Source of the DNA: JAKFWF01 sp963750535
GTDB lineage: Bacteria; Pseudomonadota; Alphaproteobacteria; Rhizobiales; Hyphomicrobiaceae
Assembly (NCBI GenBank): GCA_963750535.1
Contig: CAVVRF010000013.1
Span: 1 to 64,000 of the forward strand
Length of the DNA stretch: 64,000 nt
Direction: 5' to 3'
The position numbers and the translations under genes are program-made. The notes below the pieces were generated by a model that ran no database searches, was not told where the DNA came from, and saw only the letters and a list, made by a program, of their open reading frames with translations. This document shows positions 44,830 to 54,458 of this stretch, in pieces (positions within the stretch are counted from its first letter, which is position 1; the number at the start of each line of letters is the position of its first letter).

Positions 44830-47800
44830 ATGGCGGGCGCCGGCAATGTCACGCGATTGCGGATACGGGAGAAGCCGCCCGTCGCGCCGGCCTATGCCGA
44901 GCTGCACGTCACGACGAATTTCACCTTCCTCGAAGGCGGCTCGCATCCGCAGGAACTGGTGGCGCAGGCCAAGGCGCTCGGCCTTGCCGCGATTGCCGTG
45001 ACCGATCGCAACACCCTCGCCGGCGTGGTGCGCGCGCACGTGGCGGCGAAGGAGGCGGGGCTGCGCCTCGTCGTCGGCGCCCGCCTCGATTTCGCCGATG
45101 GCACGCCGAGCCTGCTCTGCCTGCCGACCGACCGGGCGGCCTACGGACGCCTCAGCCGCCTGCTGTCGCGGGGGCAGATGCGAGCGGAAAAGGGCGAATG
45201 CCATCTCCATCTGGAGGATCTCGCCGAGCTGCAGACCGGACAGATCCTGATCGTGCTGCCGCCGGACGACTGGGACTGGCGCGGCCACGCGGCAAGCCGG
45301 CAGTCGCCCTTCGCACGCCAGCTCGAGAGGCTGCGGTCCCGCATCACCGCGGCCCTCTATCTCGCGATCTCCTGTCTCTATCGCGGCAATGACCGGGCGC
45401 GGCTCGCCGCTATCGAGTCCATCGCGCTGGCGCACGGCCTGCCGCCGGTCGCGACCGGCGACGTGCTCTACCATGCTCCCCACCGCCGGCCGCTGCAGGA
45501 CGTGCTGACCTGTATCCGCGAAGGCGTCGTGATCGGCGAGGCCGGCTTGCGCCTCGAGGCCAATGCCGAGCGGCACCTGAAATCGCCGGCGCAGATCGCC
45601 CGTCTGATGCAGGGCCGCGAGACGGCGGTGGCGCGCACGCTGGAGATCGTCGCGGCCTGCCGCTTCTCGCTCGACGAGCTTGTCTACGAATACCCGGACG
45701 AGCCGGTGCCGCCGGGCAAGACCGCGCAGTCCCATCTCGAGGCGCTGACTGCCGAGGGCGCGCGCTGGCGCTTTCCGGACGGCGTGCCGGAAAAGATCGC
45801 CGGCACCATTGCCCGTGAGCTCGCGCTGATCGCGCAACTCGGCTACGCGCCCTACTTCCTCACCGTGCACGACATCGTCCACTTCGCCCGCTCGCGCGGC
45901 ATCCTTGCCCAGGGCCGCGGCTCGGCCGCCAATTCGGTGGTCTGCTATTGCCTCGGCATCACCGCGGTCGACCCGGTCGAGGTCGACCTTCTGTTCGAGC
46001 GCTTCGTCGCGCGCGAGCGCAACGAGCCGCCCGACATCGACGTCGACTTCGAGCATGAGCGGCGCGAGGAGGTGATCCAGTACATCTATGCCCGCTACGG
46101 CCGCGACCGGGCCGGCCTCGCCGCCACTGTCATCAGCTATCGGGCGCGCTCGGCGGTGCGTGAGGTCGGCAAGGCGATGGGGCTGTCGGAGGATGTGGTC
46201 GCCACGCTGGCAGGCCAGGTCTGGGGCACCCGCTCGGGCGGCGCGCTGCCGGAAAAATACGTCCGCGAGGCCGGTCTCGATCCCGGCGATCCGGTTCTCG
46301 CGGCGGTGCTCGATCTCGCCGACCAGCTGATCGGCTTTCCCCGCCACCTGTCGCAGCATGTCGGCGGCTTCGTGCTCACCCGCGGGCCGCTCGTCGAGGT
46401 GGTTCCGGTCGGCAACGGCGCCATGGCCGACCGCACCTTCATCGAGTGGGACAAGGACGACATCGATGCGCTCGGGCTGCTCAAGGTCGATGTCCTGGCG
46501 CTCGGCATGCTCAGCTGCATCCGCCGCGCCTTCGACCTTCTCGAAGCGCATCATGATCTCGCCGTGAGCCTCGCCACCGTCCCGCGCGATGACGCGGCCG
46601 TCTACGACATGCTGTGCCGGGCGGATTCGATCGGCGTATTCCAGGTCGAAAGCCGCGCCCAGATGAACATGCTGCCGCGCCTGAAGCCGCGCTGCTACTA
46701 CGACCTCGTGATCGAGGTCGCGATCGTCCGCCCCGGTCCGATCCAGGGCGACATGGTGCATCCCTATCTGCGCCGCCGCGACGGGATCGAGGAGGAGCAC
46801 TACCCGTCGCCGGCGCCGGGGCTCGGCGATCCCGACGAGTTGCGCCAGATCCTGGGCAAGACCAAGGGGGTGCCGCTGTTCCAGGAGCAGGCGATGCGGA
46901 TCGCCATGGTGGCGGCCGGGTTCAATGGCGACGAGGTCAACGAGCTGCGGCGTGCGCTAGCCACCTTCAAGCGCCGCGGCACGATCGGCAAGCTCGAGGC
47001 GAAGATGGTGTCGGCGATGGTGGCGCGCGGCTACGATCCGCGCTTCGCCGAGCGCTGCTTCAACCAGATCAAGGGCTTCGGCGAGTACGGCTTCCCGGAA
47101 AGCCACGCCGCGAGCTTCGCCCATCTCGTCTACGTCTCGTCGTGGCTCAAGTGCCATTATCCGGCGGCGTTCTGCTGCGCGCTGCTCAATTCCCAGCCGA
47201 TGGGCTTCTACGCGCCGGCCCAGCTGGTCCGCGATGCGCGCGAGCACGGCGTCGTCGTGCGCGAGCCCGATGTCGGCCTCAGCAACTGGGATGCGACGCT
47301 CGAGCCCGGGCCGGAGCCCGGCCGGCCGGCCCTGCGGCTGGGTTTGAGACAGATCGACGGGCTGTCGCGCCAGGATGCCGACGGGATCCTGGCGGCGCGC
47401 GCCGCTCGGCGCTTCCGCGATGTCGCCGACCTGTGGCGGCGGGCCGGCGTGCCGCGCGCCGCGATCGAGCGGATCGCCTCCGCCGACGGCATGCGCTCGC
47501 TGGGGCTCGACCGGCGGCAGGCGCTGTGGGAGGTGCGCGCCTTGAGCCTCGACGCGGCGCTGCCGCTGTTCGCGTACGCGGGTGGCGACGAGATCGGGCC
47601 GGAGCCGGCCGTGCAGCTGCCGGTCATGGGGCTGTCGGAGCACGTCGTCAACGATTACCAGACGCTGCGGCTGTCGCTGAAGGCGCATCCGATGAGCTTT
47701 CTGCGGCAACGCTTCGCGGCCGCGCGCGTCGTGCCCTGCGAACGGCTGAGGGATCTGAAGAACGGCGCCTGGGTGGCGGTCGCCGGCGTCGTGCTCGTGC

Positions 47801-48174
47801 GCCAGCGGCCGGGCACGGCCAAGGGCGTCGTGTTCATGACCCTCGAGGACGAGACCGGCATTGCCAACGCGGTCGTCTGGCCAACGACCCTCGAGCGCTT
47901 CCGGCGTGTCGTCATGGGGGCGCGGCTGATCCTGCTCGAGGGGCGGATCCAGCGGCACCAGGACATCATCCATGTCATCGCGAGCCGGCTGCAGGATCGC
48001 AGCGACTGGCTGCGCGACCTGTCGCCGTCGGCAGCCGCCATCCCGGGCGTGATCGCCGGCGGCGACGAGGCGCCCAGCCACGGACCCGGCAACGAGCGCA
48101 GCCGCAGCGAGCCGCCCCGCTCGCGCCACCCGCGCGATGTGCGCATCATGCCAAAGTCGAGGGATTTCCATTGA
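44830..48174 (+). CDS. dnaE2: Error-prone DNA polymerase DnaE2 (ImuC)
   Basis: DnaE2 is the catalytic C-family polymerase of the mutasome. It copies damaged DNA and is responsible for damage-induced mutagenesis. The 1114-residue protein has an N-terminal PHP domain (AELHVTTNFTFLEGGSHPQE, IAVTDRNTLAGVVRAHVAAK), the polymerase core with the catalytic aspartates in RNEPPDIDVDFEHERREEV, GRGSAANSVVCYCLGITAVD, SQHVGGFVLTRGPLVEVVPV and FPESHAASFAHLVYVSSWLK, and a C-terminal OB domain (VAVAGVVLVRQRPGTAKGVV). ATG 44830 has GAGGAGG five bases upstream. The SOS box in front of imuA should control all three genes. Confidence 0.96.
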   Translation: MAGAGNVTRLRIREKPPVAPAYAELHVTTNFTFLEGGSHPQELVAQAKALGLAAIAVTDRNTLAGVVRAHVAAKEAGLRLVVGARLDFADGTPSLLCLPTDRAAYGRLSRLLSRGQMRAEKGECHLHLEDLAELQTGQILIVLPPDDWDWRGHAASRQSPFARQLERLRSRITAALYLAISCLYRGNDRARLAAIESIALAHGLPPVATGDVLYHAPHRRPLQDVLTCIREGVVIGEAGLRLEANAERHLKSPAQIARLMQGRETAVARTLEIVAACRFSLDELVYEYPDEPVPPGKTAQSHLEALTAEGARWRFPDGVPEKIAGTIARELALIAQLGYAPYFLTVHDIVHFARSRGILAQGRGSAANSVVCYCLGITAVDPVEVDLLFERFVARERNEPPDIDVDFEHERREEVIQYIYARYGRDRAGLAATVISYRARSAVREVGKAMGLSEDVVATLAGQVWGTRSGGALPEKYVREAGLDPGDPVLAAVLDLADQLIGFPRHLSQHVGGFVLTRGPLVEVVPVGNGAMADRTFIEWDKDDIDALGLLKVDVLALGMLSCIRRAFDLLEAHHDLAVSLATVPRDDAAVYDMLCRADSIGVFQVESRAQMNMLPRLKPRCYYDLVIEVAIVRPGPIQGDMVHPYLRRRDGIEEEHYPSPAPGLGDPDELRQILGKTKGVPLFQEQAMRIAMVAAGFNGDEVNELRRALATFKRRGTIGKLEAKMVSAMVARGYDPRFAERCFNQIKGFGEYGFPESHAASFAHLVYVSSWLKCHYPAAFCCALLNSQPMGFYAPAQLVRDAREHGVVVREPDVGLSNWDATLEPGPEPGRPALRLGLRQIDGLSRQDADGILAARAARRFRDVADLWRRAGVPRAAIERIASADGMRSLGLDRRQALWEVRALSLDAALPLFAYAGGDEIGPEPAVQLPVMGLSEHVVNDYQTLRLSLKAHPMSFLRQRFAAARVVPCERLRDLKNGAWVAVAGVVLVRQRPGTAKGVVFMTLEDETGIANAVVWPTTLERFRRVVMGARLILLEGRIQRHQDIIHVIASRLQDRSDWLRDLSPSAAAIPGVIAGGDEAPSHGPGNERSRSEPPRSRHPRDVRIMPKSRDFH

Positions 48175-48228
48175 CCAGGAAATCGCGCAACCATCGTGTC
48201 GGAAACAGCCACGCGAGGCCATTGCCCG

Positions 48229-49998
48229 ATGCAAATTCCGAAATTCCGCCGCCTGTCCGCTGGCGCGATGGCGATACTGGCACTGCTGGCAACCTGGCCG
48301 GCGCTGTCGCAGCGCGCACTGATCGCCCCGGAAGCGGCAACCGGGCGAGTCGAGAAGCCGCTGCAGCGGGCGCGCAGCCACATGGTGTCGGCGGCCAATC
48401 CACTCGCCGTCGACGCCGGCGTCGAGATATTGCAGGCCGGCGGCAGCGCGGTCGACGCGGCCATTGCCGTGCAACTGGTCCTCAACCTGGTCGAGCCGCA
48501 GTCCTCCGGCCTCGGCGGCGGCGGGTTCCTGCTGCACTGGGATGCACGGAGCCGGGAGATCACCACCTACGATGGCCGCGAAACCGCGCCGGCCGCGGCA
48601 ACGCCCGACCGCTTCATCCGCGACGGCAAGCCGATGTCGTTCGAGGGCGCGGTGCATTCCGGCCTGAGCATCGGCGTACCCGGCACGCCCCGCCTGCTCG
48701 AGGCGGCCCATCGCGCCCACGGCAAGCTGCCATGGGCACGGCTGTTCGGGCCGGCGATCAGACTCGCCGAGAGCGGATTTGCCGTTTCGCCGCGCCTCAA
48801 CCGGCTGCTGCAGCAGATGGGTCCCGACCAGTTCGAGGCCGCCGCCAGAGCATACTTCTTCGATGCCTCCGGCGCGCCGCCGCCGGTCGGCCAGCAACTC
48901 GCCAATGCGTCGCTTGCCGCCACCCTGAAACGCCTCCGCGACGGTGGCGCCGACGCGTTCTATGCCGGCCCCGTCGCCCAGGCGGTCGTTGCCGCCGCCA
49001 TGGCTGCCCCGAACCACGCCGGCGATCTGACCGCCAGCGACCTTGCCACCTACCAGGTCGTGATCCGCCCGCCGGTGTGCACCGAATATCGCCGGCACCG
49101 CATCTGCGGCATGGGGCCGCCCTCGTCGGGCGGGCTCGCGGTGGCGCAGACCTTGCGCCTGCTCGAGCCGTTCGATCTCGGACACGGGCAGGGCGCCGCG
49201 CTCAATGCTCCGGCGCTGCATCTGATCGCGGAAGCCGAGAAGCTCGCTTTCGCCGATCGCGACCGGTACATCGGCGATCCGGCGGTGGTGCGCGTTCCGC
49301 CGGGGATGCTCGATCCGGGCTATCTCGGCGGGCGTGCCAGGATGATCGATCGCGGCAAGGCGATGGCGCGGCCGCCGGCGGGACGCCCGCCCGGCGTCGA
49401 CGCGCGGCTGTTCGGCGTCGATGCAACCCGCGAGAGCGTCGGAACGAGCCACATTTCGGTGATCGACCCGGACGGCAACGCCGTGGCGATGACGGCCACG
49501 ATCGAGGCCGCGTTCGGCTCGAGGGTGATGGCGGCGGGCTTCCTGCTCAACAACCAGCTGACCGACTTCTCGTTCCTGCCGCGCGATCCGGACGGCAGGC
49601 TGGTCGCCAACGCCGTGGCGCCCGGCAAGCGGCCGCGCAGCTCGATGGCGCCGACGCTGGTGTTCGACCCCGCGGGCAGGCTGATGGCGGTGGTCGGCTC
49701 GCCCGGCGGCAGCCGCATCATTCTCTACGTGGTCAAGGCGATCGTCGCCCTGATCGACTGGGAGATGGACGCGCAGCAGGCGGCGGCGGCGGCCAACTTC
49801 GGCTCGCGCGGCAGGACGTTCGAGATCGAAGGCGATCCGGCGCTGCCGACCGAGGCGATCGCGCACGCGATGCGCAATCTCGGGCATTCGGTGCTGCGCG
49901 ACGAGATGGTTTCGGGCCTGCAGATCTTGCGGGTCCGCGACGATGGGCTCGAAGGCGGCGCCGACCCGAGGCGGGAGGGTATCTCGCGCGGCGATTGA
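48229..49998 (+). CDS. ggt: Gamma-glutamyltransferase
   Basis: This periplasmic N-terminal-nucleophile hydrolase cleaves glutathione and other gamma-glutamyl compounds. The 589-residue precursor has a signal peptide (FRRLSAGAMAILALLATWPA) and family blocks MVSAANPLAVDAGVEILQAG, VEPQSSGLGGGGFLLHWDAR and TYDGRETAPAAATPDRF. The autoprocessing site is the Thr of RESVGTSHISVIDPDGNAVA, which would begin the small subunit, followed by FLLNNQLTDFSF and PRSSMAPTLVF with VGSPGGSRI. ATG 48229 is favoured, with GAGG upstream; GTG 48196 would add 11 residues. It follows dnaE2 by about 50 bases with no functional link. Confidence 0.93.
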   Translation: MQIPKFRRLSAGAMAILALLATWPALSQRALIAPEAATGRVEKPLQRARSHMVSAANPLAVDAGVEILQAGGSAVDAAIAVQLVLNLVEPQSSGLGGGGFLLHWDARSREITTYDGRETAPAAATPDRFIRDGKPMSFEGAVHSGLSIGVPGTPRLLEAAHRAHGKLPWARLFGPAIRLAESGFAVSPRLNRLLQQMGPDQFEAAARAYFFDASGAPPPVGQQLANASLAATLKRLRDGGADAFYAGPVAQAVVAAAMAAPNHAGDLTASDLATYQVVIRPPVCTEYRRHRICGMGPPSSGGLAVAQTLRLLEPFDLGHGQGAALNAPALHLIAEAEKLAFADRDRYIGDPAVVRVPPGMLDPGYLGGRARMIDRGKAMARPPAGRPPGVDARLFGVDATRESVGTSHISVIDPDGNAVAMTATIEAAFGSRVMAAGFLLNNQLTDFSFLPRDPDGRLVANAVAPGKRPRSSMAPTLVFDPAGRLMAVVGSPGGSRIILYVVKAIVALIDWEMDAQQAAAAANFGSRGRTFEIEGDPALPTEAIAHAMRNLGHSVLRDEMVSGLQILRVRDDGLEGGADPRREGISRGD

Positions 49999-50082
49999 CC
50001 GCTGGTTGCGCCAGGTCAAGGCGGTCGCCGCCGCAGGTGTGCCAGGCGAAGGCGCGTGTCGAAACAATCTGGTACGAGGAAC

Positions 50083-51084
50083 ATGGAAAGCGTGATCACT
50101 GTAGTCGGCGCCGGCATTTTCGGCTTGTGGCAGGCACTGGTGCTGGCGCGGACCGGCGCCCGCGTCCGCCTGATCGAGGCGAGCGCCGAGCCGTTCGCCA
50201 ATGCCGCCAGCCGCTGGGCCGGCGCGATGATCGCCCCGGACTGCGAGGAGGAGGCGGCGACACCGCTGATCCGTGCGCTTGGCCATGAGGGCATGGCGCT
50301 GTGGCGCCAGAACTACCCGCATCTCGTCTGCAACGGCTCGCTGGTCGTCGCCGCCGCGCGCGATCGCGGCGAGCTGCAGCGTTTCGCGCGGCTGACCCAC
50401 GGCTCGCAGGCCGTCGACGCCCAACGGATCGACAGCCTGGAGCCGGCGCTGGCCGGGCGCTATCAGGGCGGGCTTTATTTTCCGCAGGAGGCGCACATGG
50501 AGGCGCCGCATGCGCTCGCATTCCTGCTCGAGGCGGTGCGGGCCGCCGGCGCCGAGGTTCGCCTCGGCGAGACCTGGCGCCCGGACCCGGCGGCCGACGG
50601 CGTGGTCGTCGATTGCCGCGGCATCGCCGCTCGCGACGAGCTGCCCGGCCTGCGCGGGGTGCGGGGCGAGCGGCTGCTGCTGCGCGCGGGCGACGTGCAG
50701 TTGCAGCGGCCGGTGCGGCTGCTGCATCCGCGTGCCTCGTTCTACATCGTGCCGTGGAGCGATGGCCGCCACCTGGTCGGCGCCACGGTCATCGAAAGCG
50801 AGGACACCAGCGCCATGACGGTGCGTTCCTGCCTCGAGCTGCTCGGGCTCGCCTACGCGCTGCATCCGGCGTTCGGCGAGGCCGAGATCCTCGAGTTGAG
50901 CGCCGGCGTGCGGCCGGCCTATGCCGATAACGTGCCGCGGGCGATCGTGCGTGGCAAGACGATCCGCGTCAACGGGGCGTACCGGCACGGCTTCCTGCTG
51001 GCGCCGGTGCTGGCCGTGGCGGTCGCCGACTACCTGTCGACCGGCCGGCCGCGCGCCGAGGTGGTTCTGATCGCCGCGGCGTGA
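50083..51084 (+). CDS. FAD-dependent amine/glycine oxidase (ThiO/DadA-like)
   Basis: The 333-residue flavoprotein has the dinucleotide-binding start ITVVGAGIFGLWQALVLART and ASRWAGAMIAPDCEEEAATP, which resembles ThiO glycine oxidases of Rhizobiales that feed thiazole synthesis. The substrate half includes LLHPRASFYIVPWSDGRHLV, and the C-terminus has ELSAGVRPAYADNVPRAIVR and VNGAYRHGFLLAPVLA. No thi gene is adjacent, so the assignment to thiamine synthesis is tentative; an amino-acid oxidase role is possible. ATG 50083 is used; GTG 50056 is an alternative. Confidence 0.82.
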   Translation: MESVITVVGAGIFGLWQALVLARTGARVRLIEASAEPFANAASRWAGAMIAPDCEEEAATPLIRALGHEGMALWRQNYPHLVCNGSLVVAAARDRGELQRFARLTHGSQAVDAQRIDSLEPALAGRYQGGLYFPQEAHMEAPHALAFLLEAVRAAGAEVRLGETWRPDPAADGVVVDCRGIAARDELPGLRGVRGERLLLRAGDVQLQRPVRLLHPRASFYIVPWSDGRHLVGATVIESEDTSAMTVRSCLELLGLAYALHPAFGEAEILELSAGVRPAYADNVPRAIVRGKTIRVNGAYRHGFLLAPVLAVAVADYLSTGRPRAEVVLIAAA

Positions 51085-51091
51085 GGCAGCC

Positions 51092-52297
51092 CTATCGGGA
51101 AATGAAGTCGACGAGGCGCGGCACGCAGATGTCGAGGCTGTAGTTGCCGGTGGCGGTAGCGCGGGCGGCGGTTCGCATCGTTTCGAACTTCCGCTGATTG
51201 GCGAGGACGTGCACCACCTTGGCGGCCAGTCCGTCGACGTCGAAGAACGGCACCAGCAGGCCGTTGCGGCCGTCGATCACCTCGTGCAGCGGCCCGGTGT
51301 CCGAGCCGATCACGACGCAGCCGGCGCCGAGCGCTTCGATCAGCGACCAGGACAGGACGAACGGGTAGGTGAGGTAGACGTGGGCGGAGGAAACCTGCAG
51401 CGCCCTGATGTACGTCTGATACGGCACCGGCCCGAGAAAATGAACGCGCTTCGGATCGATCCGCCCGGCCACCTCGTCGCGGTAGATCGCCTTCCAGCTG
51501 CGACCCGGCGGCGGCGCGGCGCCGTACGACACCTTGTCGTCGCCGATGATCACGACCTGCGCCTCCGGCCGATCGCGCAGGATCGCCGGCAGCGCGCGCA
51601 TGAAGATGTGGTAGCCGCGCAGCGGCTCCAGATTGCGGGCGACGAACGTCACCACCTCCTGGCCGCGGGTGAGGCGGCGGCCGTCCGGCAGCGTCAGCAC
51701 CGCGCCGGGATCGGGTCGCACCGCGCTGGTGTCGATGCCGTCGTGCAGCACCGAGATCTTGCCTTGCAGCTCGGTCGGATAGGTCGACTTCTGCCACAGC
51801 GTCGGGGCGACGCCGTCATCGCTCTCGACCAGCGACAGCAGCGTCGCGGCGTTCTTGAGCTGCAGGTTCACGGCGGCGTCGAGACTGAGATTGCCGAACT
51901 CGGGATCGAAGTTCACGTCGAGGCCGTGGCTGCGATAGTAGAACTCGCAGTAGGTGATGACGCGCGATCGCGGGAACGCCTCGCGCAGCGGCAGCAACTC
52001 GCCCCAGCCGCAGTGGGCGAACACCACGTGCGGCGCGAATCCCTGCCGCAGCAGCGCCGTGGAGGCATAAAGGATCTGCTCGGCGCGCCGGCATTCGACG
52101 TCGAACCGGCGGGCGAAGGGGTGGGTTTCGCCGCTGGTCACCGGCGTCACCTCGTAGCGCTGCAGGCGGACCCGGTCCATCTCCATCGCGCCGCGCGAGC
52201 CGATCGCGGCAACGCGCATGCCGGGCAGGGCGGTCAGCGCCTGCACCACGTTCTTGAACTGGGCCGGGAAGCTGTTGTGTACGAAGAGTATGTTCAT
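51092..52297 (-). CDS. GT-B glycosyltransferase (family 4 type)
   Basis: The 401-residue protein has two Rossmann halves. The N-terminal part begins MNILFVHNSFPAQFKNVVQA. The C-terminal GT4-type donor domain starts near FVARNLEPLRGYHIFMRALP and includes VVIIGDDKVSYGAAPP, VHFLGPVPYQTYIRALQVSS, and the donor-site motif LSWSLIEALGAGCVVIGSDT with PLHEVIDGRNGLLVPFFD. It probably transfers a sugar to a surface polysaccharide or glycolipid. The acceptor is unknown. A methyltransferase gene lies 52 bases upstream on the same strand. Confidence 0.9.
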   Translation of the reverse strand: MNILFVHNSFPAQFKNVVQALTALPGMRVAAIGSRGAMEMDRVRLQRYEVTPVTSGETHPFARRFDVECRRAEQILYASTALLRQGFAPHVVFAHCGWGELLPLREAFPRSRVITYCEFYYRSHGLDVNFDPEFGNLSLDAAVNLQLKNAATLLSLVESDDGVAPTLWQKSTYPTELQGKISVLHDGIDTSAVRPDPGAVLTLPDGRRLTRGQEVVTFVARNLEPLRGYHIFMRALPAILRDRPEAQVVIIGDDKVSYGAAPPPGRSWKAIYRDEVAGRIDPKRVHFLGPVPYQTYIRALQVSSAHVYLTYPFVLSWSLIEALGAGCVVIGSDTGPLHEVIDGRNGLLVPFFDVDGLAAKVVHVLANQRKFETMRTAARATATGNYSLDICVPRLVDFISR

Positions 52298-52349
52298 GTG
52301 ATGCGAGCGGGGGGGGCGGGTGTTTCGCCGGCGCGGCGCGCACGACGCC

Positions 52350-52994
52350 TCATGCGGTCACCAGAAAGCTCTGCGCGGTCTTCGCGAGCATCGCTTTCAC
52401 TTTTGCGGTGTCGGCTTTCGGCATCAGCGCGACCGCCCACAGATCGATCGCCGGTCCCGGCGCGACCCAGGATTCGGCGAAGCCGGCATTGCGCAGGACG
52501 TTGCCGAGGCGGGCGATCGTGAAGCCCGTATTGTGGGCCATGTAGGTGTTGCCGGCGGCGATCGATGCCGAGTGGCCGAACACCATGTCCAGGACGCTGA
52601 TCGGTCCCGCCGGCGAGGTATAGACGGTGCGCTCCATGTCGCCGCTCAGCAGCAGCCGGGCGACCTGCTCCAGGTCCGGGCAGGTGATCAGGGCGAACCC
52701 GTCGGCTTTCAGGACGCGGCGCATCTCACCGAGCGCAAGCGGTACCTCGTGCGAATAAAGGTGCTCGATGTTGTGCGATGACCACACCGCATCGAAGGAG
52801 GCGTCCGCAACCTTGCCGCGCAGGTCGGTGATGTTGCCGACCACATCGGGCTGGACCGCGGGATTGATGTCCTGCCGCACGACGTCCCAGCCGGAGAACA
52901 CGGCATGGACTCTCGGGCTGCCGGCGGAACCCGCGCCGACGTCGAGGACGCGCTGGCGGGCGTGACGAAGCGATTTCTGCATGAAGCTAGACAT
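52350..52994 (-). CDS. Class I SAM-dependent methyltransferase
   Basis: The 214-residue protein has a SAM-binding motif I, RVLDVGAGSAGSPRVHAVF, then an acidic strand (VVRQDINPAV), motif II-III region (DAVWSSHNIEHLYSHEVPLA) and EMRRVLKADGFALITCPDLE. This is the pattern of small-molecule methyltransferases of the Methyltransf_11 type. Its position before a glycosyltransferase suggests modification of a glycan or lipid. The start could be ATG 52994 or ATG 52982; neither has a strong ribosome-binding site. Confidence 0.82.
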   Translation of the reverse strand: MSSFMQKSLRHARQRVLDVGAGSAGSPRVHAVFSGWDVVRQDINPAVQPDVVGNITDLRGKVADASFDAVWSSHNIEHLYSHEVPLALGEMRRVLKADGFALITCPDLEQVARLLLSGDMERTVYTSPAGPISVLDMVFGHSASIAAGNTYMAHNTGFTIARLGNVLRNAGFAESWVAPGPAIDLWAVALMPKADTAKVKAMLAKTAQSFLVTA

Positions 52995-53085
52995 AATTGA
53001 GTTGCGACAGGGCGTAAACGGCAAGCTGCGCGCCGTCCGCAGAGCCGTGGCGGGCTTCGGGCCAGCCGCCGGCGAGAGCCAGACC

Positions 53086-53931
53086 TCACTGCCGCAAGAC
53101 ACGAATCCGGCAATCGGAGGAACGCGCTGCCGCCTGGTTCGGCCGGCGGTCGGCGGCAGGCAGCAGTGCCACCGCCTGGCGCGCCTTGCGGTGGCCCGCG
53201 AGCTCGCTGGCCACTTTTGGATCGCCGCATCCGGCCATCGCGGTGACGAACAGGGCGAGGGCTCCGGCCGGCGTGCGCCGGTCGAGCGGGCGGGCGCCGT
53301 CGTCGGCTGGCAGCTCCACCGCGATGTCGGCGTCGGCAGTGGCGAAAGCCGACACGATCAAGAGGTTGGGCGCATCGGCCGCCGGCGACTTGCCGGAGGC
53401 ATCGGGCCCCTGGGCCGGGCGCTCCTGCGCCGGCGCAATGATAACGAGCTGCGGGAACAGACGCGCCGCCTGCTGCAGGACCACGGCAATTTCCGGCCGG
53501 TCGTACCAGGCCGGCACCAGCACGAAGCGGGCCGGAGTAGCGGCGGCAAACGCCAAGGCCTGGGCCAAGGCCTGCTGGTGCAGCGGCTCGACCCTGATCG
53601 GGATCAATCGGATCGTTTCGGTTGCGACAAGGGCGCGCGCCAGTGCCGTGCCGACGCCGTCCCAGGTCGCGGCGGCGTTGCCGTCCGGCGCGTAGGGACG
53701 GCGGTCGCCGTCGACCTGGTCCCAGCCGATCAGCTCGCCCTCGCCGTCGCGAGCCAGCCGTGCCGCGATGTCGGCGGCGGTATAGTCGAGGCCGCTGGTG
53801 AGCAGGGCGACCGCGACGCCGCCGGGATCACGCCCTGGCGGCACGCGCGGCTTGTTCGTCCGGGCGCCCATCGCGCGCAGTGGCAGCAGCAACAGGCCGG
53901 CGGCAAGCAGCGCGGTACGCCGCGGGATCAT
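53086..53931 (-). CDS. Exported subtilase-fold protein lacking the catalytic triad
   Basis: The 281-residue protein has a signal peptide (RRTALLAAGLLLLPLRAMGA). A degraded S8-peptidase pattern follows: VAVALLTSGLDYTAADIAAR stands where subtilases have VAVIDTGxDYxHxDL, DGVGTALARALV where they have G-H-G-T-H-V-A, FPQLVIIAPAQE at the oxyanion Asn site, and RTPAGALALFVTA where the Ser motif G-T-S-M-A is expected. The catalytic Asp, His and Ser are all replaced, so proteolysis is unlikely. Its ATG overlaps the mobB stop (ATGA), so it is translated with the molybdenum-cofactor genes. I recognise no described function. The homology call is by pattern only. Confidence 0.65.
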   Translation of the reverse strand: MIPRRTALLAAGLLLLPLRAMGARTNKPRVPPGRDPGGVAVALLTSGLDYTAADIAARLARDGEGELIGWDQVDGDRRPYAPDGNAAATWDGVGTALARALVATETIRLIPIRVEPLHQQALAQALAFAAATPARFVLVPAWYDRPEIAVVLQQAARLFPQLVIIAPAQERPAQGPDASGKSPAADAPNLLIVSAFATADADIAVELPADDGARPLDRRTPAGALALFVTAMAGCGDPKVASELAGHRKARQAVALLPAADRRPNQAAARSSDCRIRVLRQ

Positions 53932-54458
53932 TTGCCGCCCCTGCGCGACAGGATGAATTCGGCGATCGCCGCCACGTCATCGAGATCGAACACCGGCACG
54001 CGCGAATGCGCCACCGGGTGATCCGAGGCGATCGCGACGACATTCGGATCAGTGTCGACCAGCGTGCTCTTGTCGGCGACGGCAGCCCGCCGGACCTCGA
54101 TCTTCGGGATCGGCGCGCGCTTGTAGCCTTCGATGATGATCAGGTCACAGGGCTCCAGCCGCGCGATGATCGCGGCGAGCGTCGGCTCGGGCGACCGCTT
54201 GAGCTCGCGCACGACCGCCCATCGCTTCTGCGATACGATCGCCACCTGGCCGGCGCCCGCGCGGCGGTGCCGGGCGCTGTCGGTCTCGCCATCGTCGATG
54301 TCGAAGGCATGGTGGGCATGCTTGATCGTCGCGATGTCGAGGCCGCGGCCGGACAATTCGGCGACCAGGCGGGTGACGAGCGTCGTCTTGCCGGAGTTCT
54401 TCCAGCCGGCGATGCCGATCAACGGTGAGTGCGAGGCGACAGGCGACTGCTTGGTCAA
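53928..54458 (-). CDS. mobB: Molybdopterin-guanine dinucleotide biosynthesis protein MobB
   Basis: MobB is a P-loop GTPase that helps MobA attach GMP to molybdopterin. The 176-residue protein has IGIAGWKNSGKTTLVTRLVA with the Walker A motif, IATIKHAHHAFDIDDGETDS, and CDLIIIEGYKRAPIPKIEV with the Walker B-like strand. It starts at the TTG at 54458, which overlaps the mobA stop (TTGA), and its stop overlaps the next gene, so three genes are translated in sequence. Confidence 0.93.
   Translation of the reverse strand: MTKQSPVASHSPLIGIAGWKNSGKTTLVTRLVAELSGRGLDIATIKHAHHAFDIDDGETDSARHRRAGAGQVAIVSQKRWAVVRELKRSPEPTLAAIIARLEPCDLIIIEGYKRAPIPKIEVRRAAVADKSTLVDTDPNVVAIASDHPVAHSRVPVFDLDDVAAIAEFILSRRGGK

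Noticed and set aside
46957..50988. A 1343-codon open frame on the minus strand
   Set aside because: It is the antisense shadow of dnaE2, ggt and the ThiO-like gene: low-complexity His/Arg/Gly-rich text with no family match.
50083..51084. Firm assignment as thiO in a thiamine operon
   Set aside because: Sequence resemblance is fair, but no thiamine genes are adjacent, so only the family is called.
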